From: Bryobacteraceae bacterium CoA2 C42
GTDB lineage: Bacteria > Acidobacteriota > Terriglobia > Bryobacterales > Bryobacteraceae
Assembly (NCBI GenBank): GCA_019931245.1
Contig: JAINDL010000035.1
Span: forward strand, 1-64,000
Length of the DNA: 64,000 nucleotides
Direction of reading: 5' to 3'
A program made the position numbers and the translations under genes. Numbering within the stretch: the first letter of the stretch is position 1; each line of letters opens with the position of its first letter. Shown piece by piece: positions 53,469-62,904 of this stretch. The notes below the pieces were generated by a model, which worked only from the letters and a program-made list of their open reading frames with translations, was not told where the DNA came from and made no database searches.

Positions 53469-53924
53469 TCACACCCGCCGGGCGAGGTAGCGGTCGACCA
53501 CTGCGCGCGTTCCATCGGTGAGCTGGATGTCGCCGAGTTGGGCGACGGGCCACCAGGTGACGGCGGCGGAGTCGTCGCCGGCCTGTAAGTGACCGCCGGT
53601 GACGCGGCACTCGTAGTCGATGAGCACGTAGTGATACTCGCAGCGTCCCTCGGCGTCGGGCATCAGCCGCTCGAAGATGGTGGCGAGCTGGACGATCTCG
53701 ACTTCGAGGCCGGTCTCTTCGCGCACCTCCCGCCGGATCGCCGCCTCGAGCCGTTCACCGGTTTCAACCCCGCCGCCCGGAAGCGACCACCACCCTTTGT
53801 ACGGTTCGTTGCCCCGCTGGACGAGCAGGATGCGGTCGCCGTCGCGGTCGCCGTCGCGGTCGCCGTCGAAGATGAGCGCCCCGACGCCGAGGACGGGACG
53901 TTCCGGGTAGCGTCTACTGGACAA
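53469..53924 (-). CDS. Nudix hydrolase
   Basis: 151 residues with a complete Nudix box (GGGVETGERLEAAIRREVREETGLEV split as G-x5-E-x7-REVREETG). A loop near the N-terminus reads DGDRDGDRDGDR, made by three 12-bp repeats. Substrate not predictable; MutT-like nucleotide cleaning or nucleoside-diphosphate derivatives are usual. It overlaps the end of the SMP-30 gene by 11 bp. Confidence 0.88.
   Translation of the reverse strand: MSSRRYPERPVLGVGALIFDGDRDGDRDGDRILLVQRGNEPYKGWWSLPGGGVETGERLEAAIRREVREETGLEVEIVQLATIFERLMPDAEGRCEYHYVLIDYECRVTGGHLQAGDDSAAVTWWPVAQLGDIQLTDGTRAVVDRYLARRV
53832..53867. repeat. 12-bp tandem repeat, three copies, inside the Nudix gene
   Basis: GCGGTCGCCGTC is repeated three times exactly, adding DGDR units between the first beta strands. 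Copy number can change without breaking the frame. Confidence 0.85.
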
Positions 53925-54777
53925 TGCTGCCCCGGCGGTCGACGCGGATGCGGTAGACGCTTTTTTGCGCGGTGAGGTAGAGGGTTTGGAGATCGGCGTC
54001 GCCGAAGGCGAGGTTGGCGGCAGGTTCGGGCATTTCGAGTTTGGCGGTAGGTTTGCCGTCCTCGCTAAAGACGAGAAGGGCTTTGGCGGCTACCCAGACG
54101 GCGCCTTTTTCGTCTGTCTTGACGCCGTTGGGCGGGCCTTCGATGCCGGAGACGAAGATGCGTTCGTTGGTGGCGCGGCCGGCGCGGTCGAGGTCCCAGA
54201 GGCGGACCAAGCGTTGGTCGGAGTCGGTGACGTAGAGGCGGTCGCCTTTGGGGGAGAGGGCGATGCCGTTGGGGCGGCCGGGGGTTTTGGCGACGAGGGC
54301 GAGTTCCCCTTTGGGCGAGAGGTGATAGACGCCGTAGAAGTCGAGTTCGCGCGTAGCGGCCTGCGAGCCGAAGGCGGGATCGGTGAAGTAGAGATGGCCG
54401 TCTTTGCGGATGGCGACATCGTTGGGGGCGTTCAGGCGCTTGCCTTCGAAGCGTTCGGCGAGGACTTCGACGGCGCCTTTTTTGTCGGTGCGGGTGAGGC
54501 GGCGGGCGGCGGCTTCGCAGGTGACGAGGCGGCCCTGGAGGTCGAAGGCGCTGCCGTGGGCGCCGCCGGAGGAGGCGCGGAAGACGGCGGGCGGTTCTCC
54601 GGGCATAAGTTTGATGATGCGGCCGGTGGGCACGTCGGAGAAGAGCAGGAACCCCTCGCGGCTCCAGGCGGGGCCTTCGGTGTACTGGTAGCCGGCGGCA
54701 ACCTTCTCGAGTTGAATTTTCGAGAAGTCCTGCGCCGCAAGAACGGCCGCGCCGGCAATCACCCATAGCATCCGCAT
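53914..54777 (-). CDS. exported SMP-30/gluconolactonase-like protein
   Basis: 287 residues from ATG 54777 (leader MRMLWVIAGAAVLAAQ). A six-bladed propeller of the SMP-30 family with the metal ligands expected in TEGPAW (Glu), NAPNDVAI (Asn) and YVTDSD (Asp). Family members hydrolyse sugar lactones. First gene of the minus-strand run SMP-30, Nudix, PSD1, DUF1501, aldolase, which points to sugar-acid or lactone metabolism in the periplasm (inference). Confidence 0.85.
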   Translation of the reverse strand: MRMLWVIAGAAVLAAQDFSKIQLEKVAAGYQYTEGPAWSREGFLLFSDVPTGRIIKLMPGEPPAVFRASSGGAHGSAFDLQGRLVTCEAAARRLTRTDKKGAVEVLAERFEGKRLNAPNDVAIRKDGHLYFTDPAFGSQAATRELDFYGVYHLSPKGELALVAKTPGRPNGIALSPKGDRLYVTDSDQRLVRLWDLDRAGRATNERIFVSGIEGPPNGVKTDEKGAVWVAAKALLVFSEDGKPTAKLEMPEPAANLAFGDADLQTLYLTAQKSVYRIRVDRRGSIVQ

Positions 54778-54800
54778 GTTTTTGCAAGATATCATGTGCC

Positions 54801-55634
54801 ATGCGCTTGCGTGTCTTTTTTCTCGCAGTTCTGCCCTTGCTGGCGGCCGATCCGCTGACCGAAAAGGTGACGGCTTGGCGGACGAAGTACGAAGCCGGGC
54901 TGAAGAGTGAAACGGGATGGCTCTCGGTGGCCGGGCTCTACTGGCTCGAGCAGGGGGCGAATGTGGCGGGGACGGCGGCGTCGAACAAGGTTGTGCTGCC
55001 GGCCGGGCCGGCCGTGGCGGGAACGTTCGAGCGGTTGGGGGACCGGGTGAAGTGGAAGCCGGCGAACGGGCCGGCGCGGACGCTGCAGTCTGACAAAGAC
55101 GGCGCGAAGCCGGACCTGCTGACGATTGACCGGCTGACGCTGTTTGTCATCGACCGCAACGGCAAGATCGGCATCCGGATGCGCGACCCGCAGTCGAAGA
55201 TGCGGCGCGAGTTTCATGGCACCAAGTGGTTTCCCATTCGGGCGCAGTATTCGTTGACCGGGGAGTTCAAGCCGTATCCGCAGAAGAAGGTGGTCATGGT
55301 GCCGGATGTGACGGGGAACACGCTGCGGTACGAAAGCCCGGGCGAGGTGGAGTTTGCGGTCAACGGGCAGAAGGTGCGCCTGGAGCCGGTGCTCGATGAG
55401 GGGCAGCTGTTTTTTGTGTTCCGGGATAAGACTTCGGGCAAACAGACCTACGGCGGGGGGCGGATGCTGTACGCGCCGCTGCCGGGTCCGGACAACAAGG
55501 TGGATCTTGAGATGAACATCGCCAAGAATCCGCCGTGTGTGTTCACGCCCTATGCGACCTGTCCGCTGCCGACCAAGCGGAATACCCTGAATGTGGCCAT
55601 CGAGGCGGGTGAGCTGGCGCAGCCGGGTCACTAA
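54801..55634 (+). CDS. DUF1684 family protein, exported
   Basis: 277 residues with a leader (MRLRVFFLAVLPLLAADP). The family end is clear: FVFRDKTSGKQTYGGGRML, then NPPCVFTPYATCPLPTKRN. DUF1684 proteins are common in Acidobacteriota and other phyla with unknown function. It is divergent from SMP-30 with only 23 bp between starts. Confidence 0.85.
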   Translation: MRLRVFFLAVLPLLAADPLTEKVTAWRTKYEAGLKSETGWLSVAGLYWLEQGANVAGTAASNKVVLPAGPAVAGTFERLGDRVKWKPANGPARTLQSDKDGAKPDLLTIDRLTLFVIDRNGKIGIRMRDPQSKMRREFHGTKWFPIRAQYSLTGEFKPYPQKKVVMVPDVTGNTLRYESPGEVEFAVNGQKVRLEPVLDEGQLFFVFRDKTSGKQTYGGGRMLYAPLPGPDNKVDLEMNIAKNPPCVFTPYATCPLPTKRNTLNVAIEAGELAQPGH

Positions 55635-55656
55635 AGCCGATTGTTAAACTAACCTA

Positions 55657-57606
55657 GTGATCTGCATCAGCGCCACGTTTACCGCCGAGCCGATCCAGCC
55701 GGTTTTGGAGTTCTGGGCTCGCCAGTTGGGTGAGCGGTGGCCGATTCAATTCGCCCCTTACAACCAGGTTCTGCAGACGCTGCTGGACCCGGGCGGTTTG
55801 TTTGCCCAGAACCGGGAGGGGGCGAACGTGATTCTGGTGCGCCCGGCGGACCTGGCGCAGTTTGCCGGGGCGACGGAGGCGGACGAGGACAGGCGCCTTG
55901 AAGAGATTCTGGCAACGGCGGCAGCGCAGCGGTTTGCCGTGCCGACGCTGGTGGCGATCTGTCCGCCGCGGCAGGTGCGAGTGGCGCCGCAGCCGCATCT
56001 GCTGGTGGTGAACACGGATCTTTATCCGGTGGCGCAGTGGGAGGATGCGGCGGCGGACCGGCTGGGCCGGATCCCCTACACGCCGGCGTACTTCACGGCG
56101 CTGGGCACGGCGGTGGCGCGGTTGCTGCACGCGCTGCGGCGGCCGCCGTTCAAGGTGATTGCCCTCGACTGCGACCACACGCTGTGGGCCGGGGTGTGCG
56201 GCGAGGACGGGCCGACGGGAGTGACGATTGACGGGCCGCGGCGCGCGCTGCAGGAGTTTCTGTTGCGGCAGCGCGAGATGGGGATGCTGCTGGCGCTGTC
56301 GTCGAAGAACAATCCGGAGGATGTCTGGCAGACTTTTGCCGCGCATCCCGAGATGGTGCTGCGGCGGGAGCACATTACGACGCACCGGCTTTCGTGGGGA
56401 GCGAAGGCGCAGGGGCTGCGGGAGATGGCGGCCGAGCTTTCGCTGGGGGCGGATTCGTTTCTGCTGCTGGACGATAATCCGAAAGAGATCGCGGAACTGG
56501 CCGAGGGGGCGCCCGAGGTGTTGGGGCTGACGCTGCCGGAAACGGGAATTCCGCATTATCTCGACCATGTGTGGGCGTTTGACCATCCGGTGGTCACCGA
56601 GGCGGACCGGAACCGGGCGGCGAGCTATCAACTGCAGCAGTCGTTCGCGGCGGCGGCGAGTCTTGCACACTTCTATGAAACGCTGCAGCTGCGGGTGGAC
56701 ATTCACCGGCTGCATCCCCAGGAGCTGCCGCGGGCGGCGCAACTGACGCAGCGGACCAACCAATTCAACTTCACGACGCGGCGGCGGAGCGAGGCGGAGC
56801 TGGCGGGGTTCGAGGCGTATGCGATTCACGTGGCTGACCGGTTTGGCGAGTATGGATTCACGGGTCTGGTGGTGGTGGTTGCCGGGGTGGTGGATACGTT
56901 TCTGCTGAGTTGCCGGGTGCTGGGCCGGGGTGTGGAGCATGCCGTGGTGCGGTGGCTGGGCGAGCATTGGGCGGCGCTGACGTTTGAGCTGATTCCAACG
57001 GCGCGCAACGCGCCGGCGCAGAGCTTTTTGCATGAGCTGGCGGGGCAGCGGCAGGGGACGGCGACGCTGAGCGCGGCGCAGATGCGGGCCGTGGCGTTTT
57101 CGGCGCCGGCGCCGGCGGAGACCGCGACGGCGGCGGAGCCGGTGGTGGCGGCGGACCGCTTCACGGGCTACCAGCGGCTGGCCACGCATCTGGACACCGT
57201 CGAACGTATTCAGGCGGCCATGGCGGCCGAGCAGCGGGAGGCGGCGCCGGCGCGGGAGGTGGCGAGTCCGCCGGTGACGGAGACGGAGCGGCGGCTGGCG
57301 GCGATCTGGTCCGAGCTCCTGGGACAGTCTGCTATCTCGACCGGGGATAACTTCTTTGACCTGGGGGGGCACTCGCTGCTCGCGGTGCTGCTGGTGACGC
57401 GGGTGCAGGAGGAGTTTGGCATGGAGCTGTCGATGGACGATGTCTACTCGGCCGATACCACGCTGGCCAAGTTGGCAATGATTGTCGAGACACAGCAGTT
57501 GCGCACGTATGACCCGGCGGAGGTAGCGGCGGTGATTGGCGAAATTGAGACGTTGTCGGAAGAAGAGGTCCGGTCGGAAATCTCCCGCCTATGCGCGTTC
57601 TTTTAA
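55657..57606 (+). CDS. FkbH-like HAD protein with C-terminal carrier domain
   Basis: 649 residues starting at GTG. About 1-150 is the FkbH N-terminal region; the HAD core has ALDCDHTLWAGVCGEDG (about 168-184) and LLLDDNPKEIAEL; a GNAT-like part follows (QRTNQFNFTTRR to about 470). About 570-640 is a phosphopantetheine carrier domain with the Ser in DLGGHSLLAVLL. FkbH enzymes load glyceryl or lactyl units from phosphorylated precursors onto carrier proteins in polyketide/NRPS pathways. No PKS or NRPS is in view. It overlaps the next gene by 16 bp. Confidence 0.88.
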   Translation: MICISATFTAEPIQPVLEFWARQLGERWPIQFAPYNQVLQTLLDPGGLFAQNREGANVILVRPADLAQFAGATEADEDRRLEEILATAAAQRFAVPTLVAICPPRQVRVAPQPHLLVVNTDLYPVAQWEDAAADRLGRIPYTPAYFTALGTAVARLLHALRRPPFKVIALDCDHTLWAGVCGEDGPTGVTIDGPRRALQEFLLRQREMGMLLALSSKNNPEDVWQTFAAHPEMVLRREHITTHRLSWGAKAQGLREMAAELSLGADSFLLLDDNPKEIAELAEGAPEVLGLTLPETGIPHYLDHVWAFDHPVVTEADRNRAASYQLQQSFAAAASLAHFYETLQLRVDIHRLHPQELPRAAQLTQRTNQFNFTTRRRSEAELAGFEAYAIHVADRFGEYGFTGLVVVVAGVVDTFLLSCRVLGRGVEHAVVRWLGEHWAALTFELIPTARNAPAQSFLHELAGQRQGTATLSAAQMRAVAFSAPAPAETATAAEPVVAADRFTGYQRLATHLDTVERIQAAMAAEQREAAPAREVASPPVTETERRLAAIWSELLGQSAISTGDNFFDLGGHSLLAVLLVTRVQEEFGMELSMDDVYSADTTLAKLAMIVETQQLRTYDPAEVAAVIGEIETLSEEEVRSEISRLCAFF

Positions 57607-60600
57607 CTTCCAATGCTTCGTACGAACCGCCGCGGGGCGGTTCGACGCGGAGCAATCTGATTTGGCTCGAGGCGCTGGCGGCGGCGGGGCATGCGGTGCG
57701 GGTGGTGTGCCCGGCGCACGACGAGGCGGGCGAGACGACGCGGCGGGGGATTGCGATTCTGCGCGTGCCGGAGTTGACGCGGCACGTGGAGCGGTTGGCG
57801 GCGGAGATCGAAACGTGGAAGCCGGACTGGGTGCTGGTTTCGAGCGAAGACCTGAGCCACGTGCTGCTGCGGGAGGCGTTTCGCGTGGCGCCGGGGCGGT
57901 TGATTTTCGTGGCGCATACGCCGCAGTTTCTGCCGTTCGGGCCGGAGAGCTGGTACCCGGACGCGGCGGCCACGGCGCTGGTGCGGCAGGCGCGGGGCGT
58001 GGTGGTGATTGGCCATCACATGGCGGGTTACGTGCGGGAGCACCTGGGGGTGCGGCCGGTGGTGATCCATCCGCCGATCTACGGGACGGCGCCGTGGCGG
58101 AGGCTGGGGCGGTTTGAGAACCGCTATGTGCTGATGGTGAACCCTTGCGTCGTGAAGGGCGTGACGGTGCTGGCGAGTCTGGCGCGGCGGATGCCGCAGC
58201 TTGAGTTTGCCGCGCTGGCGGGATGGGGCACGACGGCGGCGGACCGGGCGCTGCTGCGCGATTTGCCGAACGTGACGCTGCTGGAGACGGTGCCGGATAT
58301 TGAAGACGTGCTGGGGCAGGCGCGGCTGCTGCTGATGCCGTCGCTTTGGTACGAGGGCTTCGGGCTGATTGCGATGGAGGCGATGCTGCGGGGCTTGCCC
58401 GTGGTGGCGTCGAATTCGGGAGGCCTGGCCGAGGCGAAGGCGGGGACGGGGTATGTGATCCCGGTGCAGCCGATTACGAAGTACCGGGCGGAGTTCGACG
58501 ACAACCACATGCCGCGGCCCGTGGACGTGGAGCAGGACCTGACGCTGTGGACGGCGGCGATTGCGGAGCTGACGACGAACGAGACCGCGTGGGAGGCCGA
58601 GGCGGCGCGGTCGCGGGCGGCGGCGGAGCGGTTTGTGGGGGCGCTCGATGCGCGGGATCTGGAGCGGTACTTGCAGTCGCGGCGGAAGCTGCGGGTGGTG
58701 CTCGCGCATAACTCGCTGTACTATCCGTCGGCCGGGGGCGGGGACAAGTCGAACCGGCTGCTGATGGAGGCGCTGGCGGCGCGGGGGCATCAGGTGCGGG
58801 TGGTGACGCGCGTGGAGTCGTTTGGCGATGCGGACCATGCGGAGTACCTGCAGGCGCTGGCGTTGCGGGGGGTGAGCCCGGCGGTGGGGGAGAGTGAGGT
58901 TAGCTTTTCGCTGCGCGGCGTCGAGGTGCGGACGCTAACGCGGAGCCCGTTGTGGCGTCCGTATTTTCAGCGGCAGATTGAGGAGCTGGATCCGGACGTC
59001 ATTGTGACATCGACGGATGACCCGGCGCAGCTGTTGTTTGATCTGGCGGTGCGGACGCCGCGGGCGCGCGTGGTGTATCTGATCCGGGCGACGATTGCGG
59101 TGCCGTTTGGGCCGGATAGCTCCGGGGTGAATGCGGAGCGGACGCAGTGGCTGGCGCAGGCGGATGGGGTGGTGGGGGTGTCGCACTACGTGGCGGGTTA
59201 TGCGCGGGAGCACGGGGGATTGGCGCAGGCTATTCATGTCCCGATTTCGCTGCTGGAGCCGGGGCCGGCGCCGGTCTTGGGCCGGTTTGATAACCCGTAC
59301 GTGCTGATGGTGAACCCTTGCGCGGTGAAGGGAATTGCGATTCTGCTGGGGTTGGCGGACGCGATGCCGGAGGTGACCTTCGGCGCGGTGGCTTCGTGGG
59401 GTACGACGCAGGAGGACCTGGCGGAGCTGGCCAAGCGGCCGAACATCCGGATGCTGCCGCGGACGGACGACATTGACGAGCTGCTCGGGCAGGCGCGGGT
59501 GACGCTCGTGCCTTCGGTGTGGGCGGAGGCGCGGAGCCGGATGGTGCTCGAAAGCCTGTCGCGGGGGGTGCCGGTGTTGGGCGCGAACGTAGGCGGGCTG
59601 CACGAGGCGATGCTGGGCGTGCCGTATCTGCTGCCGGTGAATCCGGTGACGGCGTACCGGGGATCGGTCGATGAGCACATGGTGCCGGTGGCGGAGGTGC
59701 CGCCGCAGAATCTGGAGCCGTGGATTGAGGCCCTGCGGCGGCTGACAACCGACCGGGGGCATTGGGAGAAGCTGTCGGCGCTGTCGCGCGAGAAGGCGCT
59801 CGCCTACATGGAGAACCTGAACGTGCTGCCGTTTGAGGCCTACTGCGAGAGCCTGCAGCATCGAGTGAAGCGCGGGGTGGCGGCGCGGGGCCCGGAGGCG
59901 GGGCCGCTGGCGCGGCTGAGCGCGGAGCGGCGGCGGCTGCTGGAGCTGCGGCTGCGGGAACGGGCGGCGTGGATGCCGGTGGTGCCGGTGAGCGGGCGGC
60001 GCGTGTTCTGCTTCCCGTGGGCGGGGGCGGGGCCGTTGGCCTACCGCGGATGGCAGGAGCGGCTGGGGGCGGAGTTTGCCCTGATCCCGATCCGGCTGCC
60101 GCAGCGGGAGTGGGCCGGGATTGATGAGTTAGTCGAGCAGTTGGCGCGGCAGGTGAAGCCGCTGCTGACGGCGGACGCGGTGTTTTTCGGGCACTCGATG
60201 GGGGCGGGGCTGGCGTTTGAAGTGGCGCGGCGAGTGGCTCCGGCGCGGCTGGTGGTTTCGGCGGCGCGGGCGCCGAAGTTTCGGATCGGTTACGTGCCGC
60301 CGGCAGAGCCGAGCGACGCTGAGTTGCTTGCGCAGTTGGAGCGGCTGGGGGGGGCGCCGAAGGAGCGGCTGGAGGCGCTGCTGCCGGCTTTCCGGCGGGA
60401 TACGCGGCTGTTCCGGCGGTGGGTGTACGCGCCGGGTGAGCGGTTGACGATGCCGGTGGTGGCGCTGGGCGGGGCGGGGGATCCGCAGGTAACGGCGGAG
60501 CATCTGGCGCCGTGGGCCGAGGTGACGACGGGGGCTTTTGCGCTGCGGACGTTTGCCGGGGGCCATTTCTATTTCCAGACGGAGGAGTCGTTTTTCGGGG

Positions 60601-60626
60601 AGTTGGCGGCGATGCTCCGCGAGTAG
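57591..60626 (+). CDS. GT4-GT4-type II thioesterase fusion
   Basis: 1011 residues with three modules. Residues about 1-365 and 368-765 are tandem, homologous GT-B family 4 glycosyltransferases: both hold YVLMVNPC-x-VKG and a late E-x7-E (EGFGLIAME; EARSRMVLE). Residues about 800-1011 are a type II thioesterase: FCFPWAGAGPLAYRGW, nucleophile GHSMGAG, and the catalytic His in FAGGHFYF. With the overlapping FkbH-carrier gene it suggests glycosylation coupled to release or editing of a carrier-bound acyl group. I know no described enzyme with this order. Confidence 0.88.
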   Translation: MRVLLTSNASYEPPRGGSTRSNLIWLEALAAAGHAVRVVCPAHDEAGETTRRGIAILRVPELTRHVERLAAEIETWKPDWVLVSSEDLSHVLLREAFRVAPGRLIFVAHTPQFLPFGPESWYPDAAATALVRQARGVVVIGHHMAGYVREHLGVRPVVIHPPIYGTAPWRRLGRFENRYVLMVNPCVVKGVTVLASLARRMPQLEFAALAGWGTTAADRALLRDLPNVTLLETVPDIEDVLGQARLLLMPSLWYEGFGLIAMEAMLRGLPVVASNSGGLAEAKAGTGYVIPVQPITKYRAEFDDNHMPRPVDVEQDLTLWTAAIAELTTNETAWEAEAARSRAAAERFVGALDARDLERYLQSRRKLRVVLAHNSLYYPSAGGGDKSNRLLMEALAARGHQVRVVTRVESFGDADHAEYLQALALRGVSPAVGESEVSFSLRGVEVRTLTRSPLWRPYFQRQIEELDPDVIVTSTDDPAQLLFDLAVRTPRARVVYLIRATIAVPFGPDSSGVNAERTQWLAQADGVVGVSHYVAGYAREHGGLAQAIHVPISLLEPGPAPVLGRFDNPYVLMVNPCAVKGIAILLGLADAMPEVTFGAVASWGTTQEDLAELAKRPNIRMLPRTDDIDELLGQARVTLVPSVWAEARSRMVLESLSRGVPVLGANVGGLHEAMLGVPYLLPVNPVTAYRGSVDEHMVPVAEVPPQNLEPWIEALRRLTTDRGHWEKLSALSREKALAYMENLNVLPFEAYCESLQHRVKRGVAARGPEAGPLARLSAERRRLLELRLRERAAWMPVVPVSGRRVFCFPWAGAGPLAYRGWQERLGAEFALIPIRLPQREWAGIDELVEQLARQVKPLLTADAVFFGHSMGAGLAFEVARRVAPARLVVSAARAPKFRIGYVPPAEPSDAELLAQLERLGGAPKERLEALLPAFRRDTRLFRRWVYAPGERLTMPVVALGGAGDPQVTAEHLAPWAEVTTGAFALRTFAGGHFYFQTEESFFGELAAMLRE

Positions 60627-60643
60627 TGATAGGCTGAGGCAGG

Positions 60644-62038
60644 ATGCTGGCGCTGTTGCCAATGCTGCTGTGGACCGGGCCCGAGGTCACGCTGCTGGGC
60701 GGGCCGTCGCGGGATGGGCGCGTGTTGTCGAACGTGCAGGCGCCGTCGCGGGAACTGGTGCTGTATGACGTGGCGGCGAAGACGGCGCGGACGGTGGCGG
60801 CGGCGCAGGGGGGCGAGTACGCCTACTTTTCGATTGTCTCGGCCGATGGGAAGCGGGTGGCGTACGCGTGGAAGAACCGGGACGGGTTCTATGAGCTGCG
60901 CGTGGACGGGCGGACGGTGTACCGGAACGAGGAAGCCGGCTTCGTGCAGCCGTGCGCGTGGAGCCCGGACGGCACGGCCGTATTGACGCTGCTGTTCCGG
61001 CGGGATAACACGAGCCAGATTGCGATGGTGCCGCTCGCGGGGGGCTTGCCGCGGGTGTTGAAGTCGCTCGCGTGGGTGTATCCGAAGCGGATGGATCTTT
61101 CGGCGGACGGCAAGTGGATTGTCTACGACACGCTGGCGGGCCGGGAGCGGCGGCTGTATGTGCTGGCGGCGGACGGGTCGGGGGAGCGGATGGTGGGGGA
61201 GGGGGTGTTTCCGCTGTGGCGGGCGGATGGGCGGCGGGTGGTGTACGCGCTGGGCGAGGAGTTGTGGGAGTTGACGGTGGAGACCGGGGCGCGGCGGCGG
61301 CTGCGGGAGGGATTGGGGCGATTCTTGCCGCTGGGGATGTCCGCGGGGGACGTGCTGGTGTACGGGGTGCGGGCTGGGGGCTCGGAGGTTTACTACGACG
61401 CGCGGCAGCGGGCGTCGCTGCGGTTTCCGGGGCGGAACGCGGCGCCGGCGTGGAGCCGGGACGGGAAGTGGCTCGCTTTCGTCTCGCGACGGGGGGAGGA
61501 GAATTTCGGCGAGGAGGCGCGGGTGCTGGTGGTGCGCGAGGTGGCATCAACCGTGGAGCGGGAGATTGACCCGGGGCTGGCGCTGGTGGATGCGCCGGCG
61601 TGGAGCGGGGACGGGCGGCGGCTGCTGGTGCGGGGGGCGGACCGGCAGGGACGGGCGGGCGTGTTCGTGGTGGACGTGGAGACGGGGAGGGTGACGCCGG
61701 TGGCGCGGGAGGCGGGCGTGGAGCCGGGGCTGTTCCGGGCGGCGTGGGGGGAGGGCGATACGATCTGGGTGCAGCGGGGGACGGAGCTGCGCAACGGGGA
61801 ACGGGTTTACCGGGAGGTGCGGGCGTTTGCGGCGCAGGGGAAGCGGCTGGCAGTGCTCTATAGCAATGGGCGGCTGGAGGTGGATGGCGAGGAGCGGGGG
61901 ACGAGCAGTGCGCGGGAGATTGTCTGGCGGGGGGAGAAGCTGGTGGGCGGCGGGGCGTATGATGCGAGTGGGGAGCGGGAGGCGTGGACGGAGTCGGACG
62001 CGCGGAACGAGATCTGGCAATGGGAGCTGCCGCGATGA
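60644..62038 (+). CDS. exported WD40/TolB-like beta-propeller protein
   Basis: 464 residues with a short leader and repeated propeller blades of PD40/TolB type (SADGKRVAYAWKN, SPDGTAVLTLLF, SADGKWIVYDTL, SRDGKWLAFVSR, SGDGRRLLVRGA). No peptidase domain follows, so it is probably a binding or scaffold protein. It lies 17 bp after the thioesterase fusion, and its stop overlaps the MauG gene start (ATGA). Confidence 0.75.
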   Translation: MLALLPMLLWTGPEVTLLGGPSRDGRVLSNVQAPSRELVLYDVAAKTARTVAAAQGGEYAYFSIVSADGKRVAYAWKNRDGFYELRVDGRTVYRNEEAGFVQPCAWSPDGTAVLTLLFRRDNTSQIAMVPLAGGLPRVLKSLAWVYPKRMDLSADGKWIVYDTLAGRERRLYVLAADGSGERMVGEGVFPLWRADGRRVVYALGEELWELTVETGARRRLREGLGRFLPLGMSAGDVLVYGVRAGGSEVYYDARQRASLRFPGRNAAPAWSRDGKWLAFVSRRGEENFGEEARVLVVREVASTVEREIDPGLALVDAPAWSGDGRRLLVRGADRQGRAGVFVVDVETGRVTPVAREAGVEPGLFRAAWGEGDTIWVQRGTELRNGERVYREVRAFAAQGKRLAVLYSNGRLEVDGEERGTSSAREIVWRGEKLVGGGAYDASGEREAWTESDARNEIWQWELPR

Positions 62039-62904
62039 GCGCATGGTGGCTGGCGGCGATTGTGGCGGTGCCGTTGGGATTGGATCAGCTGATTCCGGCG
62101 CCGGCGGAGAACCCGCTCGAGCCGGGGCGCGTGAAGCGGGGGCGGGAGCTGTTCTTCGATAAGCGATTGTCGCGGGACGGGACGGTGGCTTGCGCGACGT
62201 GTCATGATCCGGCGCGGGGGTTTGCCGATGGCGCGGCGCGGGCGGTGGGGATTGGCCGGCAGGTGGGGCTGCGGCGGAGCCCGCGGATTGTGAACCGGGC
62301 GTATGGGAAGACGTTCTTCTGGGACGGGCGGGCGGCGACGCTCGAAGAGCAGGTGGTGCAGCCGATTGCGAATCCGCTCGAGATGGGGATGCGGGTGGAG
62401 GAGGCGGCGGCGCGGGTGGGGATGACGGGGGAGGAGCTCGCGCGGGCGCTGGCGAGTTACGTGCGGACGATTCTGGCGGGGGATAGCCCGTATGACCGGT
62501 TTATCGCCGGGGACCGCGGGGCGTTGACGGCGGAGCAGCAGGCGGGATTGAAGCTGTTCCGGGGGAAGGCGAACTGCGTGGCGTGCCATTTGGGGCCGAA
62601 CCTGACGGATGAGGAGTTTCACGCGACGGGGCCGGTGGGGGACGACCTGGGCCGCTTCGCGGTGACGGGGCGGGTGGAGGACCGGGGCGCGTTCAAGACG
62701 CCGTCGCTGCGGCAGGTGGCGGAGACGCCGCCGTATCTGCATGACGGGTCGAAGGCGAGCCTTGAGGAGGTGGTGGAGTTTTATGACCAGGGGAAGGGAA
62801 GTGACCCGGAGATCCGGCCGTTGGGGTTGACGGCGGAGGAGAAGCGGCAGTTGGTGGCGCTGCTGCGGGCGTTTACGGGACGGGTGCAGGAGGGGTGGCC
62901 GTGA
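62035..62904 (+). CDS. dihaem cytochrome c peroxidase (MauG/CcpA family)
   Basis: 289 residues with a leader (MSAWWLAAIVAVPLGLDQ). Two haem c sites, CATCH and CVACH, lie in the family context: RGRELFFDKRLSRDGTVACA, NRAYGKTFFWDGRAATLEEQ, GLKLFRGKANCVACHLGPN and FKTPSLRQVAETPPYLHDG. It acts in the periplasm on H2O2 or oxidises a partner. Coupled by ATGA to the propeller gene and by GTGA to the TPR gene. Confidence 0.92.
   Translation: MSAWWLAAIVAVPLGLDQLIPAPAENPLEPGRVKRGRELFFDKRLSRDGTVACATCHDPARGFADGAARAVGIGRQVGLRRSPRIVNRAYGKTFFWDGRAATLEEQVVQPIANPLEMGMRVEEAAARVGMTGEELARALASYVRTILAGDSPYDRFIAGDRGALTAEQQAGLKLFRGKANCVACHLGPNLTDEEFHATGPVGDDLGRFAVTGRVEDRGAFKTPSLRQVAETPPYLHDGSKASLEEVVEFYDQGKGSDPEIRPLGLTAEEKRQLVALLRAFTGRVQEGWP

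Noticed and set aside
51707..53521. 604-codon open frame on the plus strand
   Set aside because: Antisense of the DUF1549/DUF1553 gene, Gly/Ala/Glu-rich and without recognisable domains.
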